A stretch of 64,000 nucleotides of DNA from Lentisphaera marina. GTDB taxonomy: Bacteria > Verrucomicrobiota > Lentisphaeria > Lentisphaerales > Lentisphaeraceae. Each line of letters opens with the position of its first letter. The stretch's first letter is position 1. The notes beneath the pieces are model-generated. The model was given only the letters and a program-made list of their open reading frames with translations. It did no database searches and had not been told where the DNA came from. The translations under genes were made by a program, and so were the position numbers. Location of the stretch: NCBI RefSeq assembly GCF_028745505.1, contig NZ_JAQZZL010000001.1:434001-498000 (forward strand), in the 5' to 3' direction. Below are positions 11,980 through 20,753 of this stretch, piece after piece.

Positions 11980-13452
11980 TTACCTTTTTATCGAGAAGCT
12001 ATTGATGTATTCTTCTGGCTTAGCGTAATCAAACTCTTTACCCATTATTGTATGTTTTTTGTATGTTGTCTTAGGTGGTTCAAAACCTAATTCTTTCATG
12101 ACTTTTGCCGTGTCAGTTGCAATGTATACCTGCTCGGCAATAGCTTTATAGTCAACATCACCTTTAACATAGCCCCAACGCTTCATTTGAGTTAAAATCC
12201 AAATTGCCATTGAGTGCCACGGGAATGGGTCGAAATCAATCCTGTCTGGTTCATTGAATACTTTTCTCTCTAAACCATCTACATAACGACCTGTTAGGAC
12301 CTGCCTAACGACAACTTCTGGTTGATTGAGATAATTTTTAGGGGATATAGCTTTCGCAATGTCTGCTCTATTTTCAGCTTTAGCAGAAAACTCTGTAGCG
12401 TCAATAATAGATCGAAATAATGCTCCAAATGTATTGGGCATTTCTTGAGCAAATTTTAATGGGCACGCAAATGCACAACATGGGTGTCCTTCCCAAATAT
12501 CTTTTGTAAGCATGTGAAGGAAACCTACTTTTTCATAAACAGCACGCTGATTAAAAGGGTCTGGAGATAAATAACCATCTAAATTACCCGCACGAAGATT
12601 TGCGACCATTTCGGGTGGTGGAACAACACGTATTTGTATATCTTTGTCAGGATCTAAGCCATGCTCTGCTACGTAGTACCTAAGTAATAAATTGTGCATA
12701 GAGTAATCAAACGGAACACCAAACTTAAAGCCTTTCCAATCTTTGGGGTTTCGCTTATTTTTATGCTTGGTATGTAAGACAATTGCTTGTCCATTTATAT
12801 TCTCAACCGTTGGCATTATATAAGGTTCAGCAATAGATCCTGCCCCCATGGTCATTGCTAAAGGCATTGGTGTGAGCATGTGAGAGGCATCATATTCGCC
12901 ATTTAAAGACTTATCCCTTGCCACAGCCCACCCAGCTGTTTTTATCACATCAACATCTAGTCCGTATTTATCATAGAATCCCATGGGCTTTGCCATGATA
13001 ATAGGAGTCGCACAAGTAATAGGCACAAAACCAATTTTTAATTTCTTCTTTTCCAGCTTCCCAATAGATTCTTTTGCTTGAGCCTTGAGGTCATTCATGG
13101 GGAACATAGTAGATAATACCGATGCGAATGTCCCCGTACCCACTAACTTCAAAAAACTTCGTCTACTAGCATCGTTATGACCAAAGATGCCTCGAATCAG
13201 TGCACTCTCTATAGCACGATCAAAGTAATCATCTGAACTTTTGAGACCTTCATCAGTAGTACTTTTATTAAAATCTTTGGAACTTACCGTTTCCATACTT
13301 TCCGCTTGTTTCTCAAGCGCGATGGTTCTCTCTTTGTCTGTTAACGGCACCATAGAAGACTTCTCAGCACAACATGATTCACATTTGCAGTTTACGGTGT
13401 GTGTTAGACTTTTGTCCCCATCAAATGGGTTACCTAAACTTTTAATACTCAT
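11980..13452 (-). CDS. cynA: Cyanate/nitrate-type ABC substrate-binding protein with long pre-Tat leader
   Basis: A 490-residue NrtA/CmpA/CynA-family binding protein, expected in the periplasm. A canonical twin-arginine motif (SRRSFLK, residues 96-102) with a following hydrophobic stretch indicates folded export. Unusually, about 95 residues precede the Tat motif, including the cysteine cluster CKCESCC (C22, C24, C27, C28). From residue 140 the binding-protein core follows, with KIGFVPITCATPIIMAKPMGF and the C-terminal GYVKGDVDYKAIAEQVY region. AAGGA precedes the ATG at 13452. It is the first gene of the operon. Nitrate or bicarbonate remain possible substrates, but cynS downstream favours cyanate. 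Confidence 0.88.
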   Translation of the reverse strand: MSIKSLGNPFDGDKSLTHTVNCKCESCCAEKSSMVPLTDKERTIALEKQAESMETVSSKDFNKSTTDEGLKSSDDYFDRAIESALIRGIFGHNDASRRSFLKLVGTGTFASVLSTMFPMNDLKAQAKESIGKLEKKKLKIGFVPITCATPIIMAKPMGFYDKYGLDVDVIKTAGWAVARDKSLNGEYDASHMLTPMPLAMTMGAGSIAEPYIMPTVENINGQAIVLHTKHKNKRNPKDWKGFKFGVPFDYSMHNLLLRYYVAEHGLDPDKDIQIRVVPPPEMVANLRAGNLDGYLSPDPFNQRAVYEKVGFLHMLTKDIWEGHPCCAFACPLKFAQEMPNTFGALFRSIIDATEFSAKAENRADIAKAISPKNYLNQPEVVVRQVLTGRYVDGLERKVFNEPDRIDFDPFPWHSMAIWILTQMKRWGYVKGDVDYKAIAEQVYIATDTAKVMKELGFEPPKTTYKKHTIMGKEFDYAKPEEYINSFSIKR

Positions 13453-13960
13453 TCTGAATTCCTTAACTTGTTTTTATAAATAGTTAAAAAACCCTTCTCT
13501 AAATTCGCCAGAATTTTATTAATTACGATATTGTTATCTTTTTTGTGAAAAATACTTTTAACGTAATAGCTTTAAATAAAATCCATAAAAAGTAATATTC
13601 AAGAAAGAGGACGATAAAAAGTAAAGAAACTTAAGCCCCCCTATAGAAAATCAATCTTGAAATCCATCGATTATTTTTTATAAAAACATGATTAATAGTC
13701 ACTTACTTAATTGTGTGATCTACTTACTCTTGTGCATTATATTGTTGCTCAAATCCTCTCTACATACTCTAATTAGCTTGTGAAACAGCAAAACACATCG
13801 TGGCTAAGCGACTTCTAATATGATCGCAATTATGAAGAACTTTGCTTGCAGTAAGTTGAGCATTGCTTAACAATTTAAATATATAGTCGAAAGACTTAAC
13901 TTTGCCCTCATGGATTTATCGTGTATTATAGCGCACTTTTAAAATCATTTGGAACTTAAT
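13453..13960. promoter_or_regulatory. Divergent control region between the cyanate operon and metZ
   Basis: No gene is visible in these 508 bases of low-GC sequence. A possible metZ promoter is TTGCCC (13902-13907) with TATTAT (13924-13929), spacer 16; another is TTGAGC with ATATAT, spacer 17, around 13855-13883. No convincing sigma-54 box was found for the cyanate operon, and no SAM riboswitch core was recognised upstream of metZ. Confidence 0.35.
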
Positions 13961-15139
13961 ATGTCTGATAAAAAATTTGAAACAAATGCGATTCGCACCC
14001 AATGCGAACGCTCTCCACACCGCGAACACTCGGCTCCCATCTACATGACTTCGAGCTTTACTTTTGACGATGCCGAACAAGCTCGTGCGTTATTCGCCGA
14101 TGAAATCCCGGGAAATATTTACACTCGTTTTTCTAATCCCAATAATAACGAGTTCATTGATAAGCTCTGCCAAATGGAAAATTGTGAAGATGGCCTAGCT
14201 ACTGCATCAGGTATGGCGGCGATGTTCGTTACCCTCGCGGGTCTCTGTAAATCTGGTGACCATATTGTTGCTTCGCGCTCACTCTTTGGTTCCACTCACC
14301 AAATCCTTACACAGATTTTACCACGCTGGGGCATCACGCATACTTATGTTGATATCATGGATTCCGCGGAAAACTGGGAAGCTTCCATTCAAGAAAACAC
14401 CAAGATGATTTTTATTGAGACTCCTTCCAACCCAGCTCTCGACCTCATTGACTTGGAGTGGTTAGGTGGACTCGCGAAAAAACATAATGTTCTCTTCGCA
14501 GTTGATAATTGCTTTGCGACTCCTTACCTCCAACGCCCTGCTGATTTTGGCGCTGATATCGTTGCGCACTCCGCAACAAAATTCATCGATGGCCAAGGTC
14601 GCACAATTGCAGGTGCTATCTTAGGATCAAAAGAAGTCATTCAAGAATTGCGCTTCTTTGCTCGCCATAGCGGCCCATCACTTTCTCCTATGAATTCGTG
14701 GATCTTGTCCAAGAGTCTCGAGACTCTTGCTGTACGCATGGAGCGTCATTGCTCAAATGCCCTTGAGCTTGCTCAATTTTTAGAAAGCAGTGATCATACT
14801 GAATTTGCCAAGTACCCCTTCTTGCCTTCTCACCCACAACATGAGCTCGCCAAGAAGCAAATGGGTTTAGGTGGTGGAATTGTGACCTTCGAAATTAAAG
14901 GTGGCGTTGACCGCGGCCGTAAATTCCTCAATGCATTGAAAATGTGTTCCTTCACTGCCAACCTTGGTGATACTCGCACGATTGCGACTCACCCGGCTTC
15001 AACAACTCACTCAAAATTGAGTGAAGAAGATCGCATGGCCGTTGGCATCAGCCCTGGTCTTGTACGTATTTCGGTGGGCCTTGAGCATATCGACGATATT
15101 ATTGCCGATATTCAACAAGCTTTCGAGGCTTCACTCTAA
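13961..15139 (+). CDS. metZ: O-succinylhomoserine sulfhydrylase (PLP-dependent)
   Basis: Makes homocysteine from an activated homoserine ester and sulfide, the direct sulfhydrylation route to methionine. The 392-residue product has the Cys/Met metabolism PLP fold. It shows YTRFSNPNNN near the N-terminus, GMAAMFVTL at the phosphate loop, ETPSNPALDLIDL, VDNCFATPYLQRP and the PLP lysine in HSATKFIDGQGR. The GQGR following the lysine motif is characteristic of MetZ rather than MetB or MetC. The ATG at 13961 is preferred because GGAAC lies six bases upstream; an in-frame TTG at 13949 is an alternative. It is followed by a strong bidirectional terminator. Confidence 0.9.
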   Translation: MSDKKFETNAIRTQCERSPHREHSAPIYMTSSFTFDDAEQARALFADEIPGNIYTRFSNPNNNEFIDKLCQMENCEDGLATASGMAAMFVTLAGLCKSGDHIVASRSLFGSTHQILTQILPRWGITHTYVDIMDSAENWEASIQENTKMIFIETPSNPALDLIDLEWLGGLAKKHNVLFAVDNCFATPYLQRPADFGADIVAHSATKFIDGQGRTIAGAILGSKEVIQELRFFARHSGPSLSPMNSWILSKSLETLAVRMERHCSNALELAQFLESSDHTEFAKYPFLPSHPQHELAKKQMGLGGGIVTFEIKGGVDRGRKFLNALKMCSFTANLGDTRTIATHPASTTHSKLSEEDRMAVGISPGLVRISVGLEHIDDIIADIQQAFEASL

Positions 15140-15165
15140 GGTGAATCCAAGCATTTATCATGACC

Positions 15166-15199
15166 AAAAAGGGAGAGGCATTTTGCCTCTCCCTTTTTT
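15166..15199. terminator. Bidirectional terminator between metZ and the kinase gene
   Basis: A perfect 15-bp stem (15166-15180 with 15184-15198) with a three-base loop. It has T runs on the plus-strand side and a shorter one on the minus-strand side, serving two convergent genes. Confidence 0.93.
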
Positions 15200-15211
15200 C
15201 ATATGCTCAGC

Positions 15212-17284
15212 TCATTGAACTTGATGAATCACTTCGAACGACTCTTTCAGTACATCCATTGATTCTTTGCTATAGAGAGATTCATCTATAATAATTTTTT
15301 TGAGCTTCATGTTTTGTAAAGCTTTTATATTTCCAAGATCAATTTCTCGCACCCAACAGCCACTTAAATTAATTTCTTCTAATTTGAGGCCGGCAATCTG
15401 CCAAAACTCAAAAAACGGCGTGTGGCTTAAATTCAACTTCTTCAATTGGAGCCCCTGCAAAACATTAAGCGAACTATCACCCATACGGCTTCGAAACATT
15501 CTGTATCGCGTATGAGATAAATCTAAAGAAAAACCATTTTTATAGGGTACTAATTGGCGTTCCAAGGGCGCCGTATTCCAATAATTATTACTCATCATCA
15601 ACATCGCTTTTGCCAATGGCCAGTACTGTTCTGGGTTACGTTCCAAGGGCTTCCGACGTCTCATATGTTCAAAATACAGGGAAGGAATAATTAAGCGTTG
15701 AGTATGAGACAAATAATTAATGACCTCAGCAAGTTCGGCATCCGATAAAATCTCAGGCTCTTCTTTAAGGGCCCCATACTCGGAGCACACCTTTAATAAC
15801 TGACGCACCTCTCTGGACGAAGGCGCTTTTCGTAAAAATCTCTCTGCTTGATTAAATTCTTGCAAAATGAAATGAAGTATTGCTAACTTAAAATGAATTT
15901 GTTTTTTTGTCTTAGGCTCTAATTCCCACTCAAGGGCTTGGCTTAAGACCACTAAGCTTTCTCGCGGTTTTGAAAGATCATTACTTTGAGCGAGTTCTTC
16001 TAAGAGTTGTACGAGATCTCTATTCTGTTTTTGAGTCAAGTCTTGTTCATTTTTGTAGAGTCTCAAAGTTTCTTCTGCCACCGCTTGCTGGTGAAGTGCT
16101 GAAGTTTCAGCTTCTAGTGCAAGCTCGCGTTCTACTTTGATTTTCTTAAAAGAAATCAAAAAGAAAACCGTGAAACTCAAAACAAATATGAGTGCGGCTC
16201 CCAAGATCAAACGATTGCGCTTAAAAAGCAAAATCATCTGCTTATAAAAACTGGCATTCTCTGCGCTTGTCGCAAAACCTTGGGTATATTTATTTAAATC
16301 TTCTCTGAGGCTTCTGACATCTTGATAGCGCTGATTTGATTCATTATTTAAAGCCTTACGACTAATGGCGGCTAAACTTTCTACTGGCTCCATATCAAAT
16401 TCGAAAAAATCTCCCCTGCGGGTTCGATCAATCAATTCAGTCAAATCTCCAGTCCCAAAAGGACTTTTATAATCTAAGATTGAATAAAGTAGTGCTCCCA
16501 AAGAAAAAACATCTGTACGCTCATCTTTTTTGCCTTTGGTCTCCAACTGCTCTGGCGCCATAAAACCCGGCGTCCCCTTTAACTCTCCATTCAGCGTCAT
16601 GGTATTCAACAAATCTGGGTCTAAGTCTAGAGGCCAAGCATTTTCAGTGAATTCTGCCTCTAAATCAGAATCAATAATTTTACTCAAACCCCAATCACAT
16701 AAATGGACTTGGCCATAATCATTAATATGAATATTGTCTGGTTTAATATCGAGGTGGACTACATGCTGAGAGTGCGCGTATGCCACCGCGTCACATATTT
16801 TTGAAAACACATCGATCAAGACTGCAGAAGTATACTTCTTTCTATAACTTTCATTTCCTGAAGAAAGGCCTTTGATGATCGCGCCTAGAGTTTCGCCCAT
16901 CAACAATTCCATGATAAAGAAAGGTTGACCACTTTTGTCTAGGCCAATATCATAAATGGGAATAATATTGGGGTGTTGAAGGCTAGATGTTAAACGCGCC
17001 TCTCTGAGGAAGCATTCAATTTCAGCGGAATTAGCGACTTTTGATAATGTCGCTTTCGCCACCCATCGTCCTGTCCATAAATCCCGTACTCGGTAAATGC
17101 TTTTCATCCCCCCTTGAGCTAAAAATTCTTCATCGACATAGCGAGAACAATCTTGTTTTAAGTCGTGCTGTATGGGAAAGGCTAAGGATAATTCTTGCTC
17201 AGAAACATCATCAAGATTCGCATTAAAAAATGCGCTCAAGTTTTCATCTAGTGAATTGACATTCTTTTCGAGTTTAGGATTCAT
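15212..17284 (-). CDS. Membrane-anchored Ser/Thr protein kinase with a C-terminal sensor-like tail
   Basis: A 690-residue Hanks-type kinase. The kinase domain spans about residues 53-335, with a degenerate glycine loop (AQGGMKSIYRV), ATP lysine K77 (WVAKATL), catalytic loop HLDIKPDN (D179, K181), DWG in place of DFG (D197) and APEQ. One transmembrane helix follows (about 358-379), then a coiled segment. The C-terminal 200 residues include leucine-rich, LRR-like turns (LKKLNLSHTPFF, LEEINLSGC). The ATG at 17284 is chosen over a TTG at 17320. It is divergent from an ECF sigma gene, a pairing seen in PVC bacteria, so the two may form one signalling unit. The HRD arginine is replaced by leucine. 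Confidence 0.9.
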   Translation of the reverse strand: MNPKLEKNVNSLDENLSAFFNANLDDVSEQELSLAFPIQHDLKQDCSRYVDEEFLAQGGMKSIYRVRDLWTGRWVAKATLSKVANSAEIECFLREARLTSSLQHPNIIPIYDIGLDKSGQPFFIMELLMGETLGAIIKGLSSGNESYRKKYTSAVLIDVFSKICDAVAYAHSQHVVHLDIKPDNIHINDYGQVHLCDWGLSKIIDSDLEAEFTENAWPLDLDPDLLNTMTLNGELKGTPGFMAPEQLETKGKKDERTDVFSLGALLYSILDYKSPFGTGDLTELIDRTRRGDFFEFDMEPVESLAAISRKALNNESNQRYQDVRSLREDLNKYTQGFATSAENASFYKQMILLFKRNRLILGAALIFVLSFTVFFLISFKKIKVERELALEAETSALHQQAVAEETLRLYKNEQDLTQKQNRDLVQLLEELAQSNDLSKPRESLVVLSQALEWELEPKTKKQIHFKLAILHFILQEFNQAERFLRKAPSSREVRQLLKVCSEYGALKEEPEILSDAELAEVINYLSHTQRLIIPSLYFEHMRRRKPLERNPEQYWPLAKAMLMMSNNYWNTAPLERQLVPYKNGFSLDLSHTRYRMFRSRMGDSSLNVLQGLQLKKLNLSHTPFFEFWQIAGLKLEEINLSGCWVREIDLGNIKALQNMKLKKIIIDESLYSKESMDVLKESFEVIHQVQ

Positions 17285-17394
17285 GCTGAGTAGTTTACTT
17301 GTATAAATGAAATGACACAAGCAAAGCTCACAATTGAATTGTTCTCAAAAGTCGTTAAGCTAAATCTCAACCAAGTACTGGAATAGCTACTCTC

Positions 17395-18000
17395 ATGCCA
17401 AAGACCTATCGAACTCGCCATACCCTTCTGGATCGTATCAAAAACCCTAATGATGCTGATGCGTGGCAAGAATTTATGGAGTTTTATAAGTCATATATTT
17501 ATGTTATCATTCGATCAATGAATATAAAGGCTGACGATGCTGATGATATTTTACAGCAAATCAGTTTAAAGCTATGGAAGAACCTTCCGCAACATCAACA
17601 TGACCCCGAGAAAGGCAAGTTTCGCGCCTGGGTCAGTACCGTAAGCAAAAACACTGTCATTAGTTTTATTAAAAAGCAGCAAGTCCTCACTCAAAAGTTG
17701 GATATACTCCAACAAAAAGAAGAAATGGATTACCTGCAGTCGATAAAAGCCCCCGAAATTGAGCAAATTGCCCAGAAAGAATGGGAAGTTTTTATCACCA
17801 ATACGGCATTGAGAAAACTAGAAGAGTACTTCACCGCAAAAGCCATTGAAGCTTTCAAGCTACATCTACAAGCTATTGAAGCGGCGGAGATCGCCAACAC
17901 GCTTGCGGTATCCCGCGATTCAGTCTATAAATATATTAGTCGAGTGAAATTACGCTTTATTGAAGAAATCCAAAGACTTAAAGAGGACTTAGACATTTAG
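17395..18000 (+). CDS. ECF-type RNA polymerase sigma factor
   Basis: A 201-residue sigma-70 family protein with regions 2 and 4 only. Region 2 covers about residues 10-95, with the helix AWQEFMEFYKSYIYVIIRS, the core-binding DDADDILQQISLKLW and the -10 recognition stretch FRAWVSTVSKNTVISFIKK. Region 4 covers about 140-195, with the helix-turn-helix AAEIANTLAVSRDSVYKYISRVK. No anti-sigma gene is adjacent. Instead, a transmembrane Ser/Thr kinase gene is transcribed divergently 110 bases away, suggesting control by phosphorylation, which is inference. It is convergent with a sulfatase gene. Confidence 0.9.
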   Translation: MPKTYRTRHTLLDRIKNPNDADAWQEFMEFYKSYIYVIIRSMNIKADDADDILQQISLKLWKNLPQHQHDPEKGKFRAWVSTVSKNTVISFIKKQQVLTQKLDILQQKEEMDYLQSIKAPEIEQIAQKEWEVFITNTALRKLEEYFTAKAIEAFKLHLQAIEAAEIANTLAVSRDSVYKYISRVKLRFIEEIQRLKEDLDI

Positions 18001-18073
18001 CCTTCAAAGAATTTTCACACGATTAAAAATATGATTTGAGCACCAAATTTTATGGTGCCCAAAAATCAGAACT

Positions 18074-19543
18074 CTATAGGGAAGGTTCCTTCCAATTGGG
18101 GATTCCACCTGCAGCTTTTTGCTTTCTATAGAGTTCAATAAAAGGCTTACCAGTATCTAATGGTGCATCTTCATTCACCATGAGTGGACGAACTTCTAAC
18201 CACCAAGCATCGAATGATTTCAACATTTCAGCAGCAATTTCAGGATATTGAGAACTTAGGTCTTTAGTCTCACCTGGATCGGCCTCAACATCATACAGAG
18301 CCTTACCTACCAAGCGCCATTTTTCATTGCGAACCGCAAATTTTTTATACTTCGAACCCTCTGGAGTCGTATCCCCTTTGCCCCAACGGTCCCCTGCACC
18401 CGCTTTATTCCAACGACCTGCGTGAAAAAAAGTATTGCGATCTTTCCACTCAGTTTTTGGGTCTTCAATGAGTGGAACTAAACTACGTCCATCGCGTCCA
18501 GCAGGAAATTTGCCCCCTGCCATCTCGACAAGGGTTGGAACCATGTCGTAATGGCGAGCCATACGATCCACGTCCACTCCAGGCTTAATTTTACCCGGTA
18601 AACGCATGAATAAAGGTACGCGTGATCCGCCTTCATTCGTACTTCCTTTACCGCCTTTCATACCCGCATTAAAAATTCTTGAACCGACTGCACTACCATT
18701 ATCAGTCATATAAATCAATACAGTATTATCTGCTAAATCCCATTTCTCGAGCTTATCCATGAGCAAGCCCATATTTTCATCGATGTTGGTGATCATCCCA
18801 AAAAAAGCTCGTTGCTTATCTACTTTGCAGTCCGTTGCATACATTTCTTTGTAATTGTCCGCCACGATAAAAGGTCCGTGAGGGGCATTCGTTGCGATGT
18901 AAGCAAAAAAGGGCTTCTCTTTTTGCTCTTTCATCCAGCCTAAGGCCTGCTTAAAGAAAACATCTGTGCAGTAACCCTTGGTTTTGACAATTTGACCATT
19001 GTGTTTAATGAAGGGGTCAAAGTAACTTGTTCCTGGAACTGCACCTTGTGTCCCAGGATAATTTTGACCAATACCACCAGCGCCATGAATAAAGACTTCA
19101 TCAAAACCACGATTATCGGGTTGGTACTCATCGTCATCACCGAGGTGCCATTTACCAAATATACCTGTTGTATATCCTGCTTCTTTAAGCATTTCTGCTA
19201 CCGTTGTTGTCTTTAAAGTCATGCGCTCACGTTCAAGTATCGTGTGGGTAATACCATTTTTAAATGGAGCATTGCCAGACATAAGAGCGGCACGAGTAGG
19301 AGCACATGTAGGACTTGCATGAAAATCGGTAAAACGAGTGCTTTGAGTATAGAGTTTATCTAAATTGGGCGTCTTCACAAAGGGGTGGCCGTGGCAGGCT
19401 AAATCACCATAGCCTTGATCATCCGTCATCACCAAAATAATATTGGGCTTAGAGCCTTTCAGGGTTTTTTCATTATCTGCAGACATGACTGCCGGCGAGG
19501 TCGTGGCCAATAAAGATAGGGCGACAAAAAACTTATTTAACAT
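18074..19543 (-). CDS. Exported arylsulfatase-family sulfatase
   Basis: A 489-residue type I (S1 family) sulfatase with an N-terminal signal peptide ending near residue 22. The formylglycine site is CAPTR at residues 80-84, which needs post-translational oxidation of C80. Metal ligands appear in MTDDQGYGD (residues 39-47), and GKWHLGDDDE and YMTDNGSA supply the other active-site lysine, histidine and aspartate. AGGAG precedes the ATG. Family knowledge: such enzymes remove sulfate esters from polysaccharides outside the cytoplasm. It is related to the sulfatase at 30376-32223, with a similar 5' leader. No maturase gene is nearby, and the substrate is unknown. Confidence 0.93.
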   Translation of the reverse strand: MLNKFFVALSLLATTSPAVMSADNEKTLKGSKPNIILVMTDDQGYGDLACHGHPFVKTPNLDKLYTQSTRFTDFHASPTCAPTRAALMSGNAPFKNGITHTILERERMTLKTTTVAEMLKEAGYTTGIFGKWHLGDDDEYQPDNRGFDEVFIHGAGGIGQNYPGTQGAVPGTSYFDPFIKHNGQIVKTKGYCTDVFFKQALGWMKEQKEKPFFAYIATNAPHGPFIVADNYKEMYATDCKVDKQRAFFGMITNIDENMGLLMDKLEKWDLADNTVLIYMTDNGSAVGSRIFNAGMKGGKGSTNEGGSRVPLFMRLPGKIKPGVDVDRMARHYDMVPTLVEMAGGKFPAGRDGRSLVPLIEDPKTEWKDRNTFFHAGRWNKAGAGDRWGKGDTTPEGSKYKKFAVRNEKWRLVGKALYDVEADPGETKDLSSQYPEIAAEMLKSFDAWWLEVRPLMVNEDAPLDTGKPFIELYRKQKAAGGIPNWKEPSL

Positions 19544-19679
19544 ATGAACTCCTGTGTTTATTAAAGTCAGTTATTGAATAAGTACTCTTGAGAATAAACA
19601 GATTGGATGCCCAAAGCAAGTTTTTATAAAAAAATGTCTTAAGTCCTTCAATAAGCTTCCATCATTAATAATGAAAAAA

Positions 19680-20678
19680 CTAAGATTTATGATTGCCTCG
19701 GTAACGACTATCAATCAATTGAAGCTTTGAATCGCGGTCAAGTTCATAGACGTCGTAATCTCGCGCCATATGGAGATCTTTATGAAAAAACTCACTGGCT
19801 TCATCTTCTATTTCATTAACACATTTCATCCCTTTGCGGGGCTTAGTGATGAAACGGGGGCTAAAGTGAGTTAAGATAAGATTTTTTACGGCATTTTCTT
19901 CTGCGATTTTCGCAACGCGCTTGGCTGTAGAATGCCGACTTTTAAAGCTGAGGCCCGCCATCGCTTCTTCCGTATGCGTGGCTTCGTGAATCATTACTGC
20001 CGCAGCTTTTAAATAATCGCCAAATAATTGTGGACGATCATTATCGCCACCAATTAAAGCAACTCGCCCTGGCTGTGTCTCTCCCACATAATCCATCCCA
20101 TTGACTTCTCGACCATCATCTAAGGTCACCATCTCGGAATTCTTTAATTTTGAATAGATGGGGCCAGGCTTAATGCCATCCTTAATTGCCTTAGCTGAAT
20201 CAAAGGAACCGGGTCGATCTTTTTCTTTCACCACATAACCCCATGAAGGGACATCATGTGAAAGACGGACATTATAAACAATAAATTCATCGTCGGAGAA
20301 TAACTCCCCTGCTTCATCGAATTCGGTAAAAGTAAGCGGTGCACTCAAATTCACATAAGAGAGTTTGAGAACTGTTTGAATCATTTCTTTAATGCCCTTC
20401 GGCCCATAAATATGTACTGCTTCTTCACCGCCACTCATTAAGCCACGGCTCGTCAACAAGCCAAAGAGCCCATAGCAGTGATCGCCATGCATGTGGGTGA
20501 TGAAAATTTTATTGAGCTTGGGGAGCGACAAAGACGACCTGAGAAGTCTTTGCTGAGTTCCTTCTCCACAGTCAAAAAGCCACCAATTTTTGCGCCCCCT
20601 AGGCATAAAACCTAAAGCGGTCACATTGCGCTCTATTGTGGGGCTTCCAGCCGAAGTCCCTAAGAAATGAAATTGCAA
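19680..20678 (-). CDS. rnz: Ribonuclease Z
   Basis: A metallo-beta-lactamase endoribonuclease that trims tRNA 3' trailers in the cytoplasm. Motifs are FLGTSAGSPTIERNVTA at the N-terminus, the zinc motif HMHGDHCYGL, GGDNDRP, MIHEATH and, near the end, LTHFSPRF. The start is taken as TTG at 20678: the beta strand QFHFLGTSAG begins at once, and AGAGG lies six bases upstream. Extending to 20786 would add 36 residues without family similarity and run into the divergent gene. The product is then 332 residues, near the 300-residue norm. It is divergent from the patB-like gene with 75 bases between. Confidence 0.93.
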   Translation of the reverse strand: MQFHFLGTSAGSPTIERNVTALGFMPRGRKNWWLFDCGEGTQQRLLRSSLSLPKLNKIFITHMHGDHCYGLFGLLTSRGLMSGGEEAVHIYGPKGIKEMIQTVLKLSYVNLSAPLTFTEFDEAGELFSDDEFIVYNVRLSHDVPSWGYVVKEKDRPGSFDSAKAIKDGIKPGPIYSKLKNSEMVTLDDGREVNGMDYVGETQPGRVALIGGDNDRPQLFGDYLKAAAVMIHEATHTEEAMAGLSFKSRHSTAKRVAKIAEENAVKNLILTHFSPRFITKPRKGMKCVNEIEDEASEFFHKDLHMARDYDVYELDRDSKLQLIDSRYRGNHKS

Positions 20679-20753
20679 AACAAAACCTCTGCTTGTATAC
20701 TTTCTTTCACAATAAACACCCTGAGCATCTTTACAAACACCCGAGTTCAATGC

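Noticed and set aside
13620..13960. Possible SAM riboswitch upstream of metZ
   Set aside because: I could not find the conserved cores of known SAM riboswitch classes or a clear terminator/antiterminator pair; a covariance search would decide.
18031..18060. Hairpin GCACCA/TGGTGC between the ECF sigma and sulfatase genes as a terminator
   Set aside because: Only a 6-bp stem and no proper T run; too weak to list.
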